A model generated the notes under the pieces. That model saw only the letters and a program-made list of their open reading frames with translations. It was not told the origin of the DNA and did no database searches. A stretch of 64,000 nt of DNA from Reticulitermes speratus (taxonomy: Eukaryota; Arthropoda; Insecta; Blattodea; Rhinotermitidae): NCBI GenBank assembly GCA_021186555.1, contig JAJKFL010000330.1, positions 24,977,444 through 25,041,443 of the forward strand, in the 5' to 3' direction. Numbering within the stretch: the first letter of the stretch is position 1; each line of letters opens with the position of its first letter. A program made the translations under genes and the position numbers. Positions 37,611 through 50,011 of the stretch are shown here, piece by piece.

Positions 37611-38489
37611 TAATTATCAGCCTTGTTAGAAAGAATATTTTCCTATGTTAAAAGTAGTGCATTTAAAAAAAAATCCTTTCCAAAACCATCCCCAATTCAG
37701 CAAGACACTTCTCAGCTAATCCGGAAAGATGTTGACTTCAGGGTAAAACAATCACTTTTACACCTAACTCTTCGTCCTTTAACAAGTATCACATACTTAT
37801 TATTTTATTTAAGCTGTAAAACTAGGAAGGATCAGACTTGACACGCGCACACATGCATGCACACATACAAGCCACAGAATCACACGCGGTTGAAAATTAT
37901 AATGTTCTTCCTCTTGGGAGATTTTCAGAGCTGCCTCCAGTTTCTGTAAACTTATTTCCCCTGAAGCATAACTTCAAAGAAATATGAAGATTTGGATCCT
38001 CAAAACTTTGGGCTAACCCTGGCTTAAACATTTAATTAGAAAAAGGAATTGTTTCTTGGAGTGACGGTTGCAGTAGCCAAGGGAGTAGCATCAATTTCAG
38101 AGTTTGTCTTTTGGGAAAAACAAAGGTTTCTCCTAAGGCGTTTTGGGACTGCCGAAGTTCTGGCTGTGAACGTTTCAGAATTTTGTATTCTCTTCTTAAT
38201 TCATTTCACTTCACGTTTCTTTCTGTCAACCACAAATTATTTTTTTATAATAGATGCTAAAGCTATTCGGCGACATTTTCAATACATTTGTCTGTTGTAA
38301 CTTTGGGCTCAAGAGTTATGGACAGAATATAAACCAGACGCAGAAACTAACAATCTCCATAGAAAAGCGTAATAATTTCCAAATTAACAGCCTATCGGTC
38401 AGTCTATAAATTCCGCAACTCTTATCGAAAACGGTAGCTCATTACCGTGCCAAAAGTGGCCCGCCATTTCCGTGCGAAGATGTTCCATT
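37611..38489. other. No recognised feature
   Basis: Nothing identified. Confidence 0.4.
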
Positions 38490-38738
38490 ACACATCAAGG
38501 AGACATATGGGAGCGTAGAATACAGCTCCACTCATTCTTTACCTCGTACAAGATGGAGGTGAGTAGCCAGCTTCACGTCTTGACCGCTTTAATCCTGAGG
38601 AAAGCGCTTAAGGGCCCCAAAGCCTTTCTGGACTCGACGGAGGAAAAATACTTCTTGCCTCTCCCAGGATTCAAATCATGATCCCTCAGTTGTCCAGCTC
38701 GTAGCCTAGTCACTATACCGACCGAGCTATTCCGGCTC
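38490..38738 (-). repeat. SINE family D, copy 5 (diverged)
   Basis: agaatacagctccactcatt, ggaggtgagtagccagc, gggccccaaagcctttctgg and caggattcaaatcatg (mutated B box) are followed by the head ctagtcactataccgaccg. Same family as copy 1. Confidence 0.72.
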
Positions 38739-41208
38739 AATATTTCCGGTCTACAGTGTCAGCCAGCACTTCTCTCTTATACATCTTATTATTAAACTCG
38801 TTTCTACGGTTTGTTTTCGCAAGTACCCTATTACCAATGAATTTCAAAACTAAATTTTATATGCATTTCTCGTCTCTATCATAACTTTTAGATGCGAAAA
38901 CCAAACTGTTGCTCTTAATTTTCTCATCCTAATAATATACTGTGATGTGTACATTTAATGAAAATTCTTTGCCCACATAAAACATATATTCTAGGCCTTC
39001 AAATAGTTAACTGGTTAACTTCAGTTTACAATTCTCCATCCCAAACGTAAGAAACACAGTATTAACTGTTGTTGGAAGCGCAGTCGTGTTGTGACGATTT
39101 GTTGCATTGCAGTCGGAAGGGTATTGATTGGGTGCTTCCTTCGGCCAATATCGAACTGGCTGGTGGTAACGGATGGACAGCGAGTTACCAGGGAAGAAGA
39201 CTCTGCTATCTTGTCCGTTCATCTGATTAAAGAAAGCAGAGAGTAGACATGCTTCCTGTTTGTATTGGAGCCAACTTTACTTATTTGGAGATACAATTAT
39301 AGATTGGGAAAAGTTTCTTCGTCCTACAGTGCAGTGTCATAAGGAGGGAGAAGTCCCTTCAAAGGCCTAAAAGATTTAATAATAAAATTATGCACAGTAT
39401 AAGAGTAATATTCAGACACACAGAGAAGTTACTCTAGACATCAGTTAAACTATTTAGTATAATGAATGCAGTCTGTAAAATGGGTGCAGGGAAACACTTC
39501 TCAGGATCAAATCGCAGTTTCAAATTAAAACACAGTTACATATTTTTCCTATTGTTCGTATATACCGGCAATATATAACTTGTAATGTGGTGAAATATAA
39601 AAAAAAAAAACAGTTTTGCTTAGGAACAGACCAGCAAACTTGTTCCACAAATTTTTAATGCTTATATCTGAAATGTCGTCTTCCTCGTACAGTGCGAATG
39701 AAATAAACACTGTAATATTATAAATATTAGAAGTTAAATCATTCACTAAAAGTGAAGAGCTTGAAGTCAAATCCTGAAAACGGAGTGCTGAAGAAGCTAT
39801 TTGCGACCAAGAATTATGACAGATGCAAATTGTGCAATAGTTTATTCCTAGCATATCTGTTTATGTTTTCCCAACTTGTTATGCAGTGACTAATGACAAA
39901 AGAGCAGAATGCTTTTCAGCCGTATAGAGTAAACCCCCCGACTTCGACGACTCAAACTGGAAACCCCGCTCTCCTATCTTACCAACAGCAAAACAGGTAC
40001 TCGTATCTTGCAAAGTTCCATGTCCGAAAGTGTGCCCTTCTAATAAATAAGTATTTGATACTCTCGTATTACGTTACGTTATGTTGTACCTGCACTATAG
40101 ACAGTCGCCCTTTTCTTTTCCACCCACTGCATTTAATTTCTGCGCGAAAGTACTGAAAAAATATGTACATTTTTTTTTACATAATTTTAAAAACTGAACT
40201 CACAGCTTTTATTCTCATACACTCTTCCTTATAAAATATCATGTCTATGTAATATGGATACATGCCGGTTTGTTCAGACATGTATACAGCTGAAGCTACG
40301 TGTGGAGTGGTACATTACTCAACCGGAATGATATTACAGTCCGCTTAGAGCGAGGATAGTGAAAAGTGGTACTGGATTATTACACTGAAGTGACCTCTTC
40401 TTTGTACATGTTGTTTACGTAAAATGATGAGTTCGATGTGTGTTGCTAGGTGACCCTAGAGAGCATGGTGGTATAAAGCATACAGGCAGAACTCGAAATG
40501 TTTGGTGACCACTGATTTAGGCTAGAGACGGCTTAATTTTTTCAACATACCAAACCCAGTTCTTGCTAAATCTAAATACCAAATCCAAGAGCAAATGTTG
40601 CAAATGTTTTTACTTATTACCATTATGCCAAAACAATTCAAGAATGAAAATTTAAAAAAATAAATATAGAATCTCATGAGTCATGTTTTATTTGATCTTC
40701 ATATTCTTTGCAATTATTTAGAAGACTGATGGCGTGAAACAAGTTAACATGGATCTCATATTCGTAAGTGAAACTGTATTAAGGAGAAAGTCCCTCTCCT
40801 GCCAAAATACTAAAATGCCAGAAAGCACTCTACAGCCGTATTTACCCGCAAGGTTATCCTAGAGCTAAAGATTAATGCAGAAGTGTAACTCTGCTCGCAC
40901 CTTTCATCAGACGTACAAATGAGTCCCCAACATTCGTCATTAAATCCCCAGAATAGCCTGTATTTTAGCAAGAACAATTGGCACATGGAAAGTCACAAAG
41001 AGATTTCGAAACAACGCCTCTGGGTATATCAGCAGAGTTGCTTTTAGTTAATTGCTGTTAATTTTAAAGTTCCGGAGCTAAGATTTAACTATAGCAAGAG
41101 AGTTATGGAAACATTATGCTGGAATGTGATTTTGAACTGTGGCACGTTAACATAAAAATGTACAATATCAGAAAGAATCCCTTCACATATACGGGAAGCT
41201 CTCGTAAC
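38739..41208. other. Unannotated DNA
   Basis: No gene or repeat recognised over about 2.5 kb. An A-run sits at about 39600-39610. The 101-codon minus frame 39549-39854 shows nothing familiar. Confidence 0.45.
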
Positions 41209-41223
41209 AAAAGTATAAATATA

Positions 41224-41506
41224 AGAGCCGTGCCATGGCTCAGGCATTCAGTCGCCGGCCTCCCACTGCGGAGGCCCGGGTTCGATTCCGGGTCAGTTCA
41301 TGTGGGATTTGCGGTAGACTAAGTGGCACTGGGACAGGTTTTTCCCCCAGTACTTCGCTTTTCCCCTGTCAATTTCATTCCACCGGTGCTCCATTACACG
41401 GAAAAATGAAAAAAATCATCTTCATCTTCTTCACAGGGTTGCACAATAAACCTCGAGGCTGCGGTGCTTTCGTAGCATCTGCTGGGGCGGCCCTTCGCCC
41501 GCCCAA
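41224..41506 (+). repeat. Intact tRNA-derived SINE, family C
   Basis: Head with A-box-like tggctcaggcattcag and B box ggttcgattcc (near 41279-41289). A body with a pyrimidine-rich stretch and the 3' end gggcggcccttcgcccgccc follow. Target-site duplications of 15 bp with one mismatch (aaaagtataaatata at 41209-41223, aaaagtctaaatata at 41507-41521) fix the limits. Confidence 0.92.
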
Positions 41507-41521
41507 AAAAGTCTAAATATA

Positions 41522-42041
41522 CTTCCGATATTTAGCATAATTTTTGTCTTCATTTTCGTTAGTATGGACAGGCGTCAAATTTTTCAAATATAACTCACAT
41601 AAGTAAAGTTCCAGAAGTGACAGTACACTCTCCCTGAGAATGCTTTCAGACTGTGTATCAATCAGAAAAAATTTAGTAAGCTTATTTAGCTAGCTTTCTC
41701 GTAACATATTTTAAACATTATTTTAATAAGAATTTATGACATGAGTGAGTAAAACAAGGAGCTCCAGCACAACACTGGCTATCCTGTGTGTCTTTTGTCT
41801 CTGTAAGCAGAATCGGGAAGGTACAGCTAGCAGAGCCTGATGCTGCTGCTATCTGTTTACGTCCACTGCATGGCTCTCGGGGGAGGTACAGTAGGAAGAA
41901 GTTGTGTCACGTGGGGTGGAACGTAACAGAACGTCGAAGCTATTTTTAATTGGTTCGTGTTCCACCGTGTACCTCCACGACAAAGCTGTGAATACAAACC
42001 ATCTCCTTATGGGTGTCAATAGCAACCCATTTTTTATTACC
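41522..42041. other. No recognised feature
   Basis: Nothing identified apart from the hammerhead-like motif just beyond. Confidence 0.4.
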
Positions 42042-42081
42042 ATTCAGACATGTTTCTGTCCATTGGACCATCATCGGGAAC
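42042..42081 (-). ncRNA. Hammerhead-like core C
   Basis: Minus strand: GTTC, CCGATGA (one change from CTGATGA), T, GGTCC with loop AAT and GGAC (stem II), A, GAAA into ACATGT, two extra bases, then GAAT closing with GTTC. One box base is lost and the junction is one base long, so it is probably decayed. Confidence 0.4.
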
Positions 42082-42421
42082 ACACTTATACAAACTTCAG
42101 TGGAATAAATAGCCTTACAATAGCTTACTAACCACTGACACATGTGTTGTATGTTGGATGCTAAAGCCTTCTTAAATATTACATACGAGTAGGTATGTCG
42201 TATTTTGATTTTGTTTCCATTACAATTATAGATCTATATTTATGGTCAAGTTTGCGTAGCAACTGCTTTCTAAAACACGTTATAGAAGAGAAAATGGAAT
42301 GCAAGAGAATATGAGGAAGAAGATGGATGATTTAAGAAAAAGAGAAATCACTAGATCGCACTCTCTCGCGATCTCGCTTTGGAAGAGGCTACGTACCTGT
42401 CGCAAGACAGAACACGTAATT

Positions 42422-42947
42422 AATTAATGAATAAATCACAAATTACACACCAACGAAATACGACATATTTTTTCACTTTGTTTATTCTTCAACTCCTACA
42501 TATGTTTCAACCTGTTACAGGGTCATCTTCAGGGGCTCGTAGTCTACATTTACTTTGCATACATTGTTGTCTGCTATTATGATTTGTATCACATATAGTC
42601 AAGTTTCATATACAGTAATTCACAATTTTGACTTTAAATATATAAAACACAGATTATAAAATCCTTAAATAAGTTTCGTCAATATTTTCGAAGTAAAAAG
42701 ATAAAATGAAGCTAATTGGTTTTTAAAGATGAATCTTCTACCATTAGCTTGTTATTGGCTGTTGGTTCAGTATATATGGGTAAACAGTCAAGTAAAACAG
42801 GTCCTGATTTACTTGACTGTAAGGGTTGAAACATATGTAGGGGCTGAAGAATAAAATATGTGAAAAATTATAGTGAATTTTGTTGGTGTGTAATTTGTGA
42901 TTTGTTAAAAATGCACGATGAAGATAATATAAAATTAATGAATAAAT
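42422..42947. mobile_element. Inverted-arm retroelement unit with 15-bp TSD
   Basis: The same 15-mer aattaatgaataaat occurs at 42422-42436 and 42933-42947. Between them lie inverted arms of about 95 bp: the left one starts cacaaattacacaccaac at 42437, and the right one is its inverse ending near 42900. Both arms carry the cctacatatgtttcaacc hammerhead-type text. Long duplications with inverted ends fit a retroposed inverted dimer better than a cut-and-paste element. Non-coding. Confidence 0.6.
42491..42537 (-). ncRNA. Hammerhead-like core D (in left inverted arm)
   Basis: Minus strand: AGCCC, CTGAAGA, stem II built on CCTGT and ACAGG, GAAA into the palindrome ACATATGT, A, then GGAG. The right arm has GGGGCT at the last position, which would pair fully with AGCCCC, so the ancestral stem I can be read from the two arms together. 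Confidence 0.45.
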
Positions 42948-43394
42948 GTTTAGTAAAATATGATTTTAATTAAAGCAAATTCCCTTGATACAAGGTGAAT
43001 TTGAAATCTGACTACAAATATAGATCTGTAATATTAACAGACGTAAAATCAAAATCGAATACGTAAGTAAATTAAAAATAAGGATTTATACGCGGGACTA
43101 TAAAGAGAGGGCAAAAGCAGTTAAGTCGAGTGACAGGTGATTATGCCTTACTGGTCTACTAGTTTCCAACCAGCTTTCTGCTCAAAGTCTCAAGCGGGAC
43201 GCACTTGAGTTACATATTGGGGCCTCGTATCTATATATTGCAATCCCGTACCGGTCAAACTTCTGTCTTCATCGCGGTCGCTGCTGACTCATACTCAAAC
43301 ATTAACCCAGGGATCTTTATTGCAGCTTGTAACGAGGCGCATCCTACTTACTTTCAGAAGACATTTTAGTGTTCCCTTATTTATTTATTATTAT
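42948..43394. other. No recognised feature
   Basis: Nothing identified. Confidence 0.4.
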
Positions 43395-43773
43395 TTATTT
43401 ACTCCTTTCGCTCCTTGCGGAGCATAGGGCCTCCTTTCGGAGGTTTCTTGATCGTGTGCATAGGTGTAGTGAGTGACCAGCCCACTGACTTCACAAGTTC
43501 TACTCAATCCTGATGTGACTGCCAGAGCCATCTAGCAGCAAGTCAGGAGACTCGGGTGAGAAATGGCCGCTGAATTTTGCTTACGAAACATCTCTATTCA
43601 TGCCCGTAAGGTTCTTTTACATGCCGTAAATCTACGACATGGGACCGCCGGCTTTACTTCCCCTCCGGATTTTTATCACCCTTAAAAATCCATCGACCTC
43701 GGCCGGGATCGAACCCGCAAACCTTGGGTCCAGTGGCGAGCACGCTAACCACTAGTCCACCGAAGGCGACTTA
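43395..43773 (-). repeat. tRNA-derived SINE, family E
   Basis: Read on the minus strand: ccttcggtggactagtggtt (A-box region), then B box ggttcgatcccggcc near 43706-43720, a long body with gtagatttacggcatg, and a 3' end ctccgaaaggaggccc. Single copy in this window. Confidence 0.82.
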
Positions 43774-44149
43774 GTGTTCCCTAGAGATGGGTAAAGAGCC
43801 AGTATTTTGATCACCTTTCACTTGCCACCAAGGCTTCGACACGGGCTAAATCCTTAACAATACAAGAAAGCTTCTGCTTTTTCCTGTTAAATTCATTCCG
43901 TAATTGTAATGTAAAAGGCGAAATCACATGTAATTTAAAATCAACACTTAAGCTTAGATAATGATGGCATAGATATTTATGCTAACAATGAACATATCAG
44001 AAATTATCAAGATAACTAAAGCAACATAGGTCGATGTTAGTTTGCGGATGAGAATATACTAAAAGTCAGAAAAGACTGAATGTGTATAAAGCATTACTTG
44101 AAAAACCGAAAGGCTTACAGAAAATAACCGTAAAATTGTTGTTAATAGA
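43774..44149. other. No recognised feature
   Basis: Nothing identified. Confidence 0.4.
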
Positions 44150-44325
44150 AATATGCTGGAAGCACATGTAGTGGATTCATGTGGATTAGGCTAGTGCACG
44201 TTTGTTCAGGGTCCTGTTTACACAACACTGAACGTTCGGATTCCCATACATACAAGGGATTTCTTCACTAGCTGAGGCACTACTACCTTCACAAGAAGGA
44301 CTGTGCTAATTACTTTAAATACTGC
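44150..44325 (+). pseudogene. Non-LTR pol tail remnant (family a), copy 3
   Basis: A TTLNVRIPIHTRDFFTS-like translation (about 44222-44275) corresponds to the MNLRVP...NFLTS end of the family. It is followed by cttcacaagaaggactgtgc as at 60150-60180. Confidence 0.6.
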
Positions 44326-46334
44326 AAGAGTATAAGAGAAAATTGCATATAATTACAGCCCTACGCACAACAGACAAGTTATGTATTAAATTCCATATCG
44401 TGAGAAAAACCTTAACACATGTAGCAAAACAGACGTCAAAAAATATATAAAATTTATTTCAGTACATTAAATTCTCAGTATGGCGAAAAGTAGAAAGTTG
44501 TGAAGTGATAATTCTAACTTCTTCATGTATGATTGTGATTGTAGGTTTACGAAACTTTAATACATGTACATCCAAAGGCAGTAAATAAATAAAACAAATA
44601 CATAAATAAAATCGAGCCCACAATAAAGAGTTTGTCCATAAATTTCAGCATCATAGAACAGTGAATGGAACTGCATTATCTAAGAGTCATTGTCTGCGTC
44701 AGGCTCGCGTGATAAACGAGATTCCAACTTGCCGATGAATCTGAATGATAAATATGGAACCTTTATTCCAGCGACCTAAAACTGTCATTTAAATAATTGA
44801 GCAATTATAAACGTCACACGACCTCATGCCAGAGAGTTCATGATTTAGTGTGACGTAATGTCATGTTAAGCATAATCTAAAATAACAAATCAATAGAAAA
44901 AATTGAGTTCCGTAATAATTTCTGTGCTCACAATGATGTTCTCCATCATTGTGACGTACACAAAAGTCATACTTCTGGAAATACGCAGCAGAAACACAGC
45001 GACGCCGACGTCTACGTAAAAAATAACAAGAAAGAGCGATGTTCTAAATTATATAAACAGAAAGCTGATGGCACGCAAGTCACGTATCGGCAGCTATTAA
45101 TAGAACTATAATTTAGATTGTTACATGGGTTCGTTATAATATGTGATATTTATGAACGGAAAGTTACATGTGTTACTTTGGCAGTCAGAGAGTCACTCAA
45201 ACACGCACGGAAACGCAAAAGTTATGGCGTTTTGTTCAGTTACAAGAAACCAAATAAATTTATTTTCCTTCAGTCAATCATCTATTTGCCACGAATTACG
45301 ATACAAAAATTCAGTGACAACACTAATGCTATTCTTAGTGTGTTTAGCTTAAATTGCTCACAGTAAACAGCATCCAATTGTAGGAAGATTAGAGAATAAG
45401 GAATTCAGAAGAGGCGGTGGTGGTCCAAGTTAAGTCACGCAAACCATCCTTCCTTAAAGCGGCATCTAGGCCAAGTTCTGATCCAAGGATATTGCTTACA
45501 CACACTAAGTACTATTTGCCCTAAAAGAAGTATAAAGAAAGGAATTCCATTTGTTCCTATTGGTACGTTGCTCTTGAAAGCTATTGTCAGAAATTCGCCG
45601 ACTCTTTATTCCTTTAAATTCTCACGATATCCAAAATTATTACAAAGGAAGACAATATTAACATTATGTACAGTCGTCGACAATCTATAAGAAACAACTG
45701 CTTTAACGACAAATATCTTTGTATTTTGCCACATACTGCATTTGAGAGTTTGTTTTGCTTATCACAAAAAACAGCGTCTTTTTTCTGCAGCTTATTAACC
45801 GAGCGGTGTTCGTGACGAAGTTAAAGTATATGTTCCGAAAAGTATGAATCAAATTGATGTACATTATTTAGGGGAACTTGATGCTACCAAGTGTTGATAA
45901 GCTAGGTTTTAAAATCTGATTCATTTGCTTTGCACATTCAGCTCTTTCTGAGAAAAGATACATTTAACTTTGAGGCCATGTAAAATGGAGTGTATTTATA
46001 ATCGACACAAACCGAAATGTAATTTATCCACAACAAAATGCTTCTTCCAACGTCAGCTCTAATAAACACCGTTCTGTGGGTCTGGTGTGAGGAAGAAGTA
46101 AAATGACAGACCGAAGAACTACAAACTATAAAAGTACATGTTTTTTTAACATCAATCTATGAAATCAAAAGTGAACTCTGATTATATTCTCCCTAATTTG
46201 ATGCCACGTGAGCTGAGGATGGGAGAATAGAAACACAGCTCTGAAGCTATGCTTTCCATAAGATTATTAGCTTAGTTGACTTTGTCCATGTTCTGGTGTT
46301 TTTAAATTAATGAATAATAACAAATAAATACCAA
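44326..46334. other. Unannotated DNA
   Basis: A short perfect hairpin with 11-bp arms (tcacaatgatg) is at 44928-44954. Overlapping frames at 45118-45366 show no motif. Confidence 0.45.
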
Positions 46335-46378
46335 AAAAACAGTAGTCTTCGGGACAGTATCGGTCCCCTTCTTCAGGT
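46335..46378 (-). other. Hammerhead-like motif H (weak)
   Basis: Minus strand: CTGAAGA, A, GGGAC and GTCCC pairing over a 7-base loop, then GAAGAC rather than GAAAC. Layout only; core changed. Confidence 0.25.
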
Positions 46379-47771
46379 TAAAATAATGCGACCTACTCGG
46401 CTTGGTCCGACAGAAAAAGCCCCGGAGTTTGAGAGCAGCTTTGCGTGTCGGGCACGACTGTTTCGGTCCTGTCCGAAACGGCAGTTTTATTTACCATGTA
46501 CTTTTAAGTATTACTAATTCGGAAAAACTTGACGATGGACACGACTTTGAAGCTAATAATATTAAGTGCAAAATACGATCGTTAGAAACGTATATAAATG
46601 TACTAAGCTTTCTTATTCGTCACGTTTTGTCAGCGCCATTCGAAGAGGAGGGCGCAGGGACTAGGGAGACTGCTCACGCTATAGAGACGGTAATAGCATG
46701 TACTTAAACATTCATTACGATTTTGGAATTTGTTAAAGTTACACATGCAATTTGCATTATGTTCTTCATGTGACACGGTTATATGTCATTTAAATTAAAA
46801 TTAAAGCCAAACTGTACTGAAAATATACAAAACGAATAATCAATTAATATCTAATGATGCAGCCACGTTAGCCATTATTTACATGGGCATATCCTGTAAT
46901 AACAAACAAATTACTGCTTTATATAGGCAGCTCATTTGTTTGAGTTAATCTCTGACATCCGACCTGCACATGTTTAATATTTTATGAATTTATCGTGCAG
47001 TGTTTTGTAATAAACCTACTAAGCTGAATTATTCAGCACACAATGCTGTTAGAAGCCCAAAACTATGGAGAAAAACAAGCATGACTGTTGACACAAGCAA
47101 TAAATAAACAGCATTAAGGTTCTAGATGCTTCGAATAACCAAAATAAAAGGTGTAATATCAGATCAAAGAGACACGTTAAAAATAATTTGCGTTGGTAGC
47201 GAAGGAGCATGGTTATAATGCAATAACAAAATTTGTAGGTTAAAATAAAAAGCATTCCTCAGAGAACCCCTCATAGTCATTCTTATAAACAGTCTATGTT
47301 ACTATTATAGCGAATTCCGAATTAAAAACAGCTGAAACAGCTAAAAGTCTACATCACTGACACTGAAGGGCCCAACAAGGCAATAAATGCAGGCACCCCA
47401 AAACACACACTGCCTTAATTTCCTGGCAAAACGTATTAGACAACTAATAGGAACATAATATTCATTGAAGCTGATTCGGTTTGTAAACATAACAGAATTT
47501 AAAGACACTTTTCTACAACAAAATGTTTTCCCAATTTCTAAAAATACTTTTAACAGTAGGTGCTCAGAAATTCCTCTGCGTAATAATTGAAGTAGGTATA
47601 TGGCTATTACTGCAAACATTTTCATCAATGTCATGATCTTTAAATGAATGACATGTAGACCTGGACTGCGAAATTTCACCTAATTCGATCAATAAATATG
47701 AAAGTTACGGTTGAAAATACAGTGACACCCTGAAATAAAGTGTGGACTCCGCAGCAATGATATTTACGAAA
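46379..47771. other. Unannotated DNA
   Basis: Frames at 46402-46707 and 47341-47679 (101 and 112 codons) have no recognisable domain. Confidence 0.4.
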
Positions 47772-47812
47772 GATATCCGTTTAACGGCATCGAATGCAGA
47801 TCTTCATCAGTG
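47772..47812 (-). other. Hammerhead-like motif I (weak)
   Basis: Minus strand: CTGATGA, then a GCAT-TCG-ATGC hairpin, then GTTAAAC in place of GAAAC, and GGATATC. The first box is intact and the second changed. Confidence 0.25.
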
Positions 47813-47842
47813 GTAAGTTTTATTACCACACTGCACTTATCC

Positions 47843-47863
47843 ATATATATATATATATATATA
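47843..47863. repeat. (AT)n microsatellite
   Basis: About ten AT units between motifs I and G. Confidence 0.95.
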
Positions 47864-47865
47864 GG

Positions 47866-47910
47866 AGATTAGGCCAACATGCTACTTCTTATAGCCATCT
47901 TCAGGGAGCA
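47866..47910 (-). other. Hammerhead-like motif G (second box deleted)
   Basis: Minus strand: CTCC, CTGAAGA, T, GCTA and TAGC pairing, then ATGTTGG directly, as if the GAAAC box had been lost by a small deletion. Confidence 0.25.
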
Positions 47911-47919
47911 TTTATACAA

Positions 47920-49479
47920 TGCATATAGTATATAGATTTAAAATTTAACTTCGCCGGTAGTAAATTGAAAAAACATTGTAAATAATTTATAATATATTAC
48001 ATATATATTATATTACATTATAATATATTATAATATTACAATATGCATATGTGCTGTTGACAGTATATACAGATTAAAACCATACATGACTGAAATTAAA
48101 ATCAAGCGCATCCACACATCTGAAATATATACTCTCATTTAGAGGATGTTGAGTGGAAAGTCCTGTATCACTTCAACCTGTGTACACTATGAACGGACAG
48201 TCTGTACTATTTGTACAGATGTATATTATTTCAACACTAAATTCGACTTAACTCTATCAAAAAATGTGGACATGATGGTAAAGAAACCATTTACGACCTT
48301 CAGTAAAGTACAGTTTTACTGCACGGATATTTATGAAGCTCGTGCTTGTATCACATCATTATGTGTCTGTAAACCTCCAGGACCGAATATCACCATCACT
48401 GGAACACTGAAATATGTACGACTAATCAACGAATTTCATCTGAAGAACGAACTGAACGTTCCAAAATTGAATATCACTCATATCATTCCTACAAATGCCT
48501 AATTCACATATATATCAGCCCGACTTCAACAACAGCCATAACAATGCTCCTTTGTATTGTCGCTTTGCTTAAACGCTTCGTATTGTTTAAATGCTTCGTA
48601 CTGTTATCATATTGAACACACATTATTTCTCCTAAAATAAATAGAGAAAATTCGGATAGGAACTATTTTATGCCCATAGTTAGCTTATGCATTTCATCGA
48701 ACCCATTTTCACGAAGCTTTGGGTTCAATAAAATGGTGTGATAATCTGAGAAGTGTCCAGGTTGCCATGATCCGAGAGAAACTCAGCGTTACCTCATACG
48801 TGAATTTCAAGTGCTTTTATATTAACATTTTATGTAGATAATATTAAATATTATGCTAAATAATAAAATAGAAAATGGTAGTCACACAGAGCCTTAATGA
48901 ACCTCCAAATGTTTAAAATAAAGTACCATATCAGCTCTGCTAGCGATGTGGAAGGCATTTCAAACAGAAACACCCTCCCCCAACTCTCTCTTCTACCTTC
49001 CCTCTCCGAAGATGGATGCCACAAGAATCGGTCGTGGGAAACCTCCAGCAACACGGGTTTGGTAAAAGCGAAACCTCAAAGGCATCCTGAATTCTTTTAC
49101 ATGCACGTATTGTACAGCGTTATATTGAATTTTGCGGAAGGATCTGTAAAGGTAAAGAGAATTTAGTAGAGCGTTCGCGTCGTCATTCGTTAACTTCACA
49201 GCAGAGGCAGTACAAAATATCTTCTGAGCCGAATTTCCAATGCATTGTATTGTGGGGAGAAGGAAGGAAGCCAAACTGACGTATTGGCAATGGAAACACA
49301 TAGAGCGAATTTCGGTCGACCCACGCGAGCGTTCTGAATTTGGAGTGTCGTAAGACTGGATTACATGTTTAGTTATTGACAGTAACAAGTACTGAGCTGC
49401 GTAGTACAGCGTTGATTCACATCTCAGCATAGAGGTTACTGTACTAAAACAGGGAATCACATTAAATAATTCGTGTATA
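47920..49479. other. Unannotated AT-rich DNA
   Basis: Very AT-rich at 47990-48050. A 118-codon Cys-containing frame (48146-48502) is not recognisable and is within chance length for this composition. Confidence 0.4.
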
Positions 49480-49481
49480 TA

Positions 49482-49985
49482 CAGGGCATACACAAAAGAA
49501 TGGCGCGGTTTCAAAAGTGAATAAAAAATTTATTTCTCACCTTACACGGCATAACGTACACCGTCAGCGGCGGCAACTGTCCAAGTTTCTCATTTGGTAA
49601 TTACAATCCTTCAATGTGTGCACCCTGGGTCACACGACACACATCCACACGGTAATCAAACTCATCCCAGACACGGTGTAGCATGTCCGCTGTAATGGCC
49701 TGCAGTGCATGCGTTATCCGATCACGAATTTCATGGATGGACGTGGGCAATGGTGGTACATAAACGCTGTCTTTAACGAACCCCCAAAGAAAGAAATCGC
49801 AATGGTGTAAGATCTGGCGAACGGGGTGGCCAATGGAGAAGGTTCTTGTCTCCATTTGCAGCAGCACGTCCGATCCAGCGCTGTGGAAGAACACGATTGA
49901 GAAGCACTCGTACATTCCTGTGAAAATGGGGGGGAGCCACGCAGTAAGCATGAGAAGCGAACTGCTGGTAGCGCATGTCCTGAGC
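49482..49985 (-). mobile_element. Internally deleted Tc1-like element, copy 2
   Basis: From 49482 (TA at 49480-49481) it carries the right-hand terminal repeat cagggcatacacaaaagaat and the 3' 450 bp of the element, colinear with 52032-52481. Near 49931 it jumps to the 5' coding piece (atgcgctaccagcagttcgc, 49945-49985 inverted), so about 740 bp are missing. The left terminal repeat is absent; unrelated sequence follows. Confidence 0.88.
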
Positions 49986-50011
49986 CAGCTGAATCCAACC
50001 CATCTTCTCAC
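49601..50011 (-). pseudogene. Transposase 3' remnant of copy 2
   Basis: The translation ends with CDFFLWGFVKDSVYVPPLPT through VDVCRVTQGAHIEGL, the Tc1-like C-terminus. The upstream half (PPHFHRNVRVLLNRVLPQRW) lies in a different frame because of an extra T at about 49801-49802, the same position as in copy 1. Catalytic Asp 1 and 2 are lost with the deletion. Confidence 0.85.

Noticed and set aside
48146..48502. 118-codon Cys-containing frame
   Set aside because: No recognised domain, and frames of this length are expected by chance in 64 kb of AT-rich DNA read in six frames.
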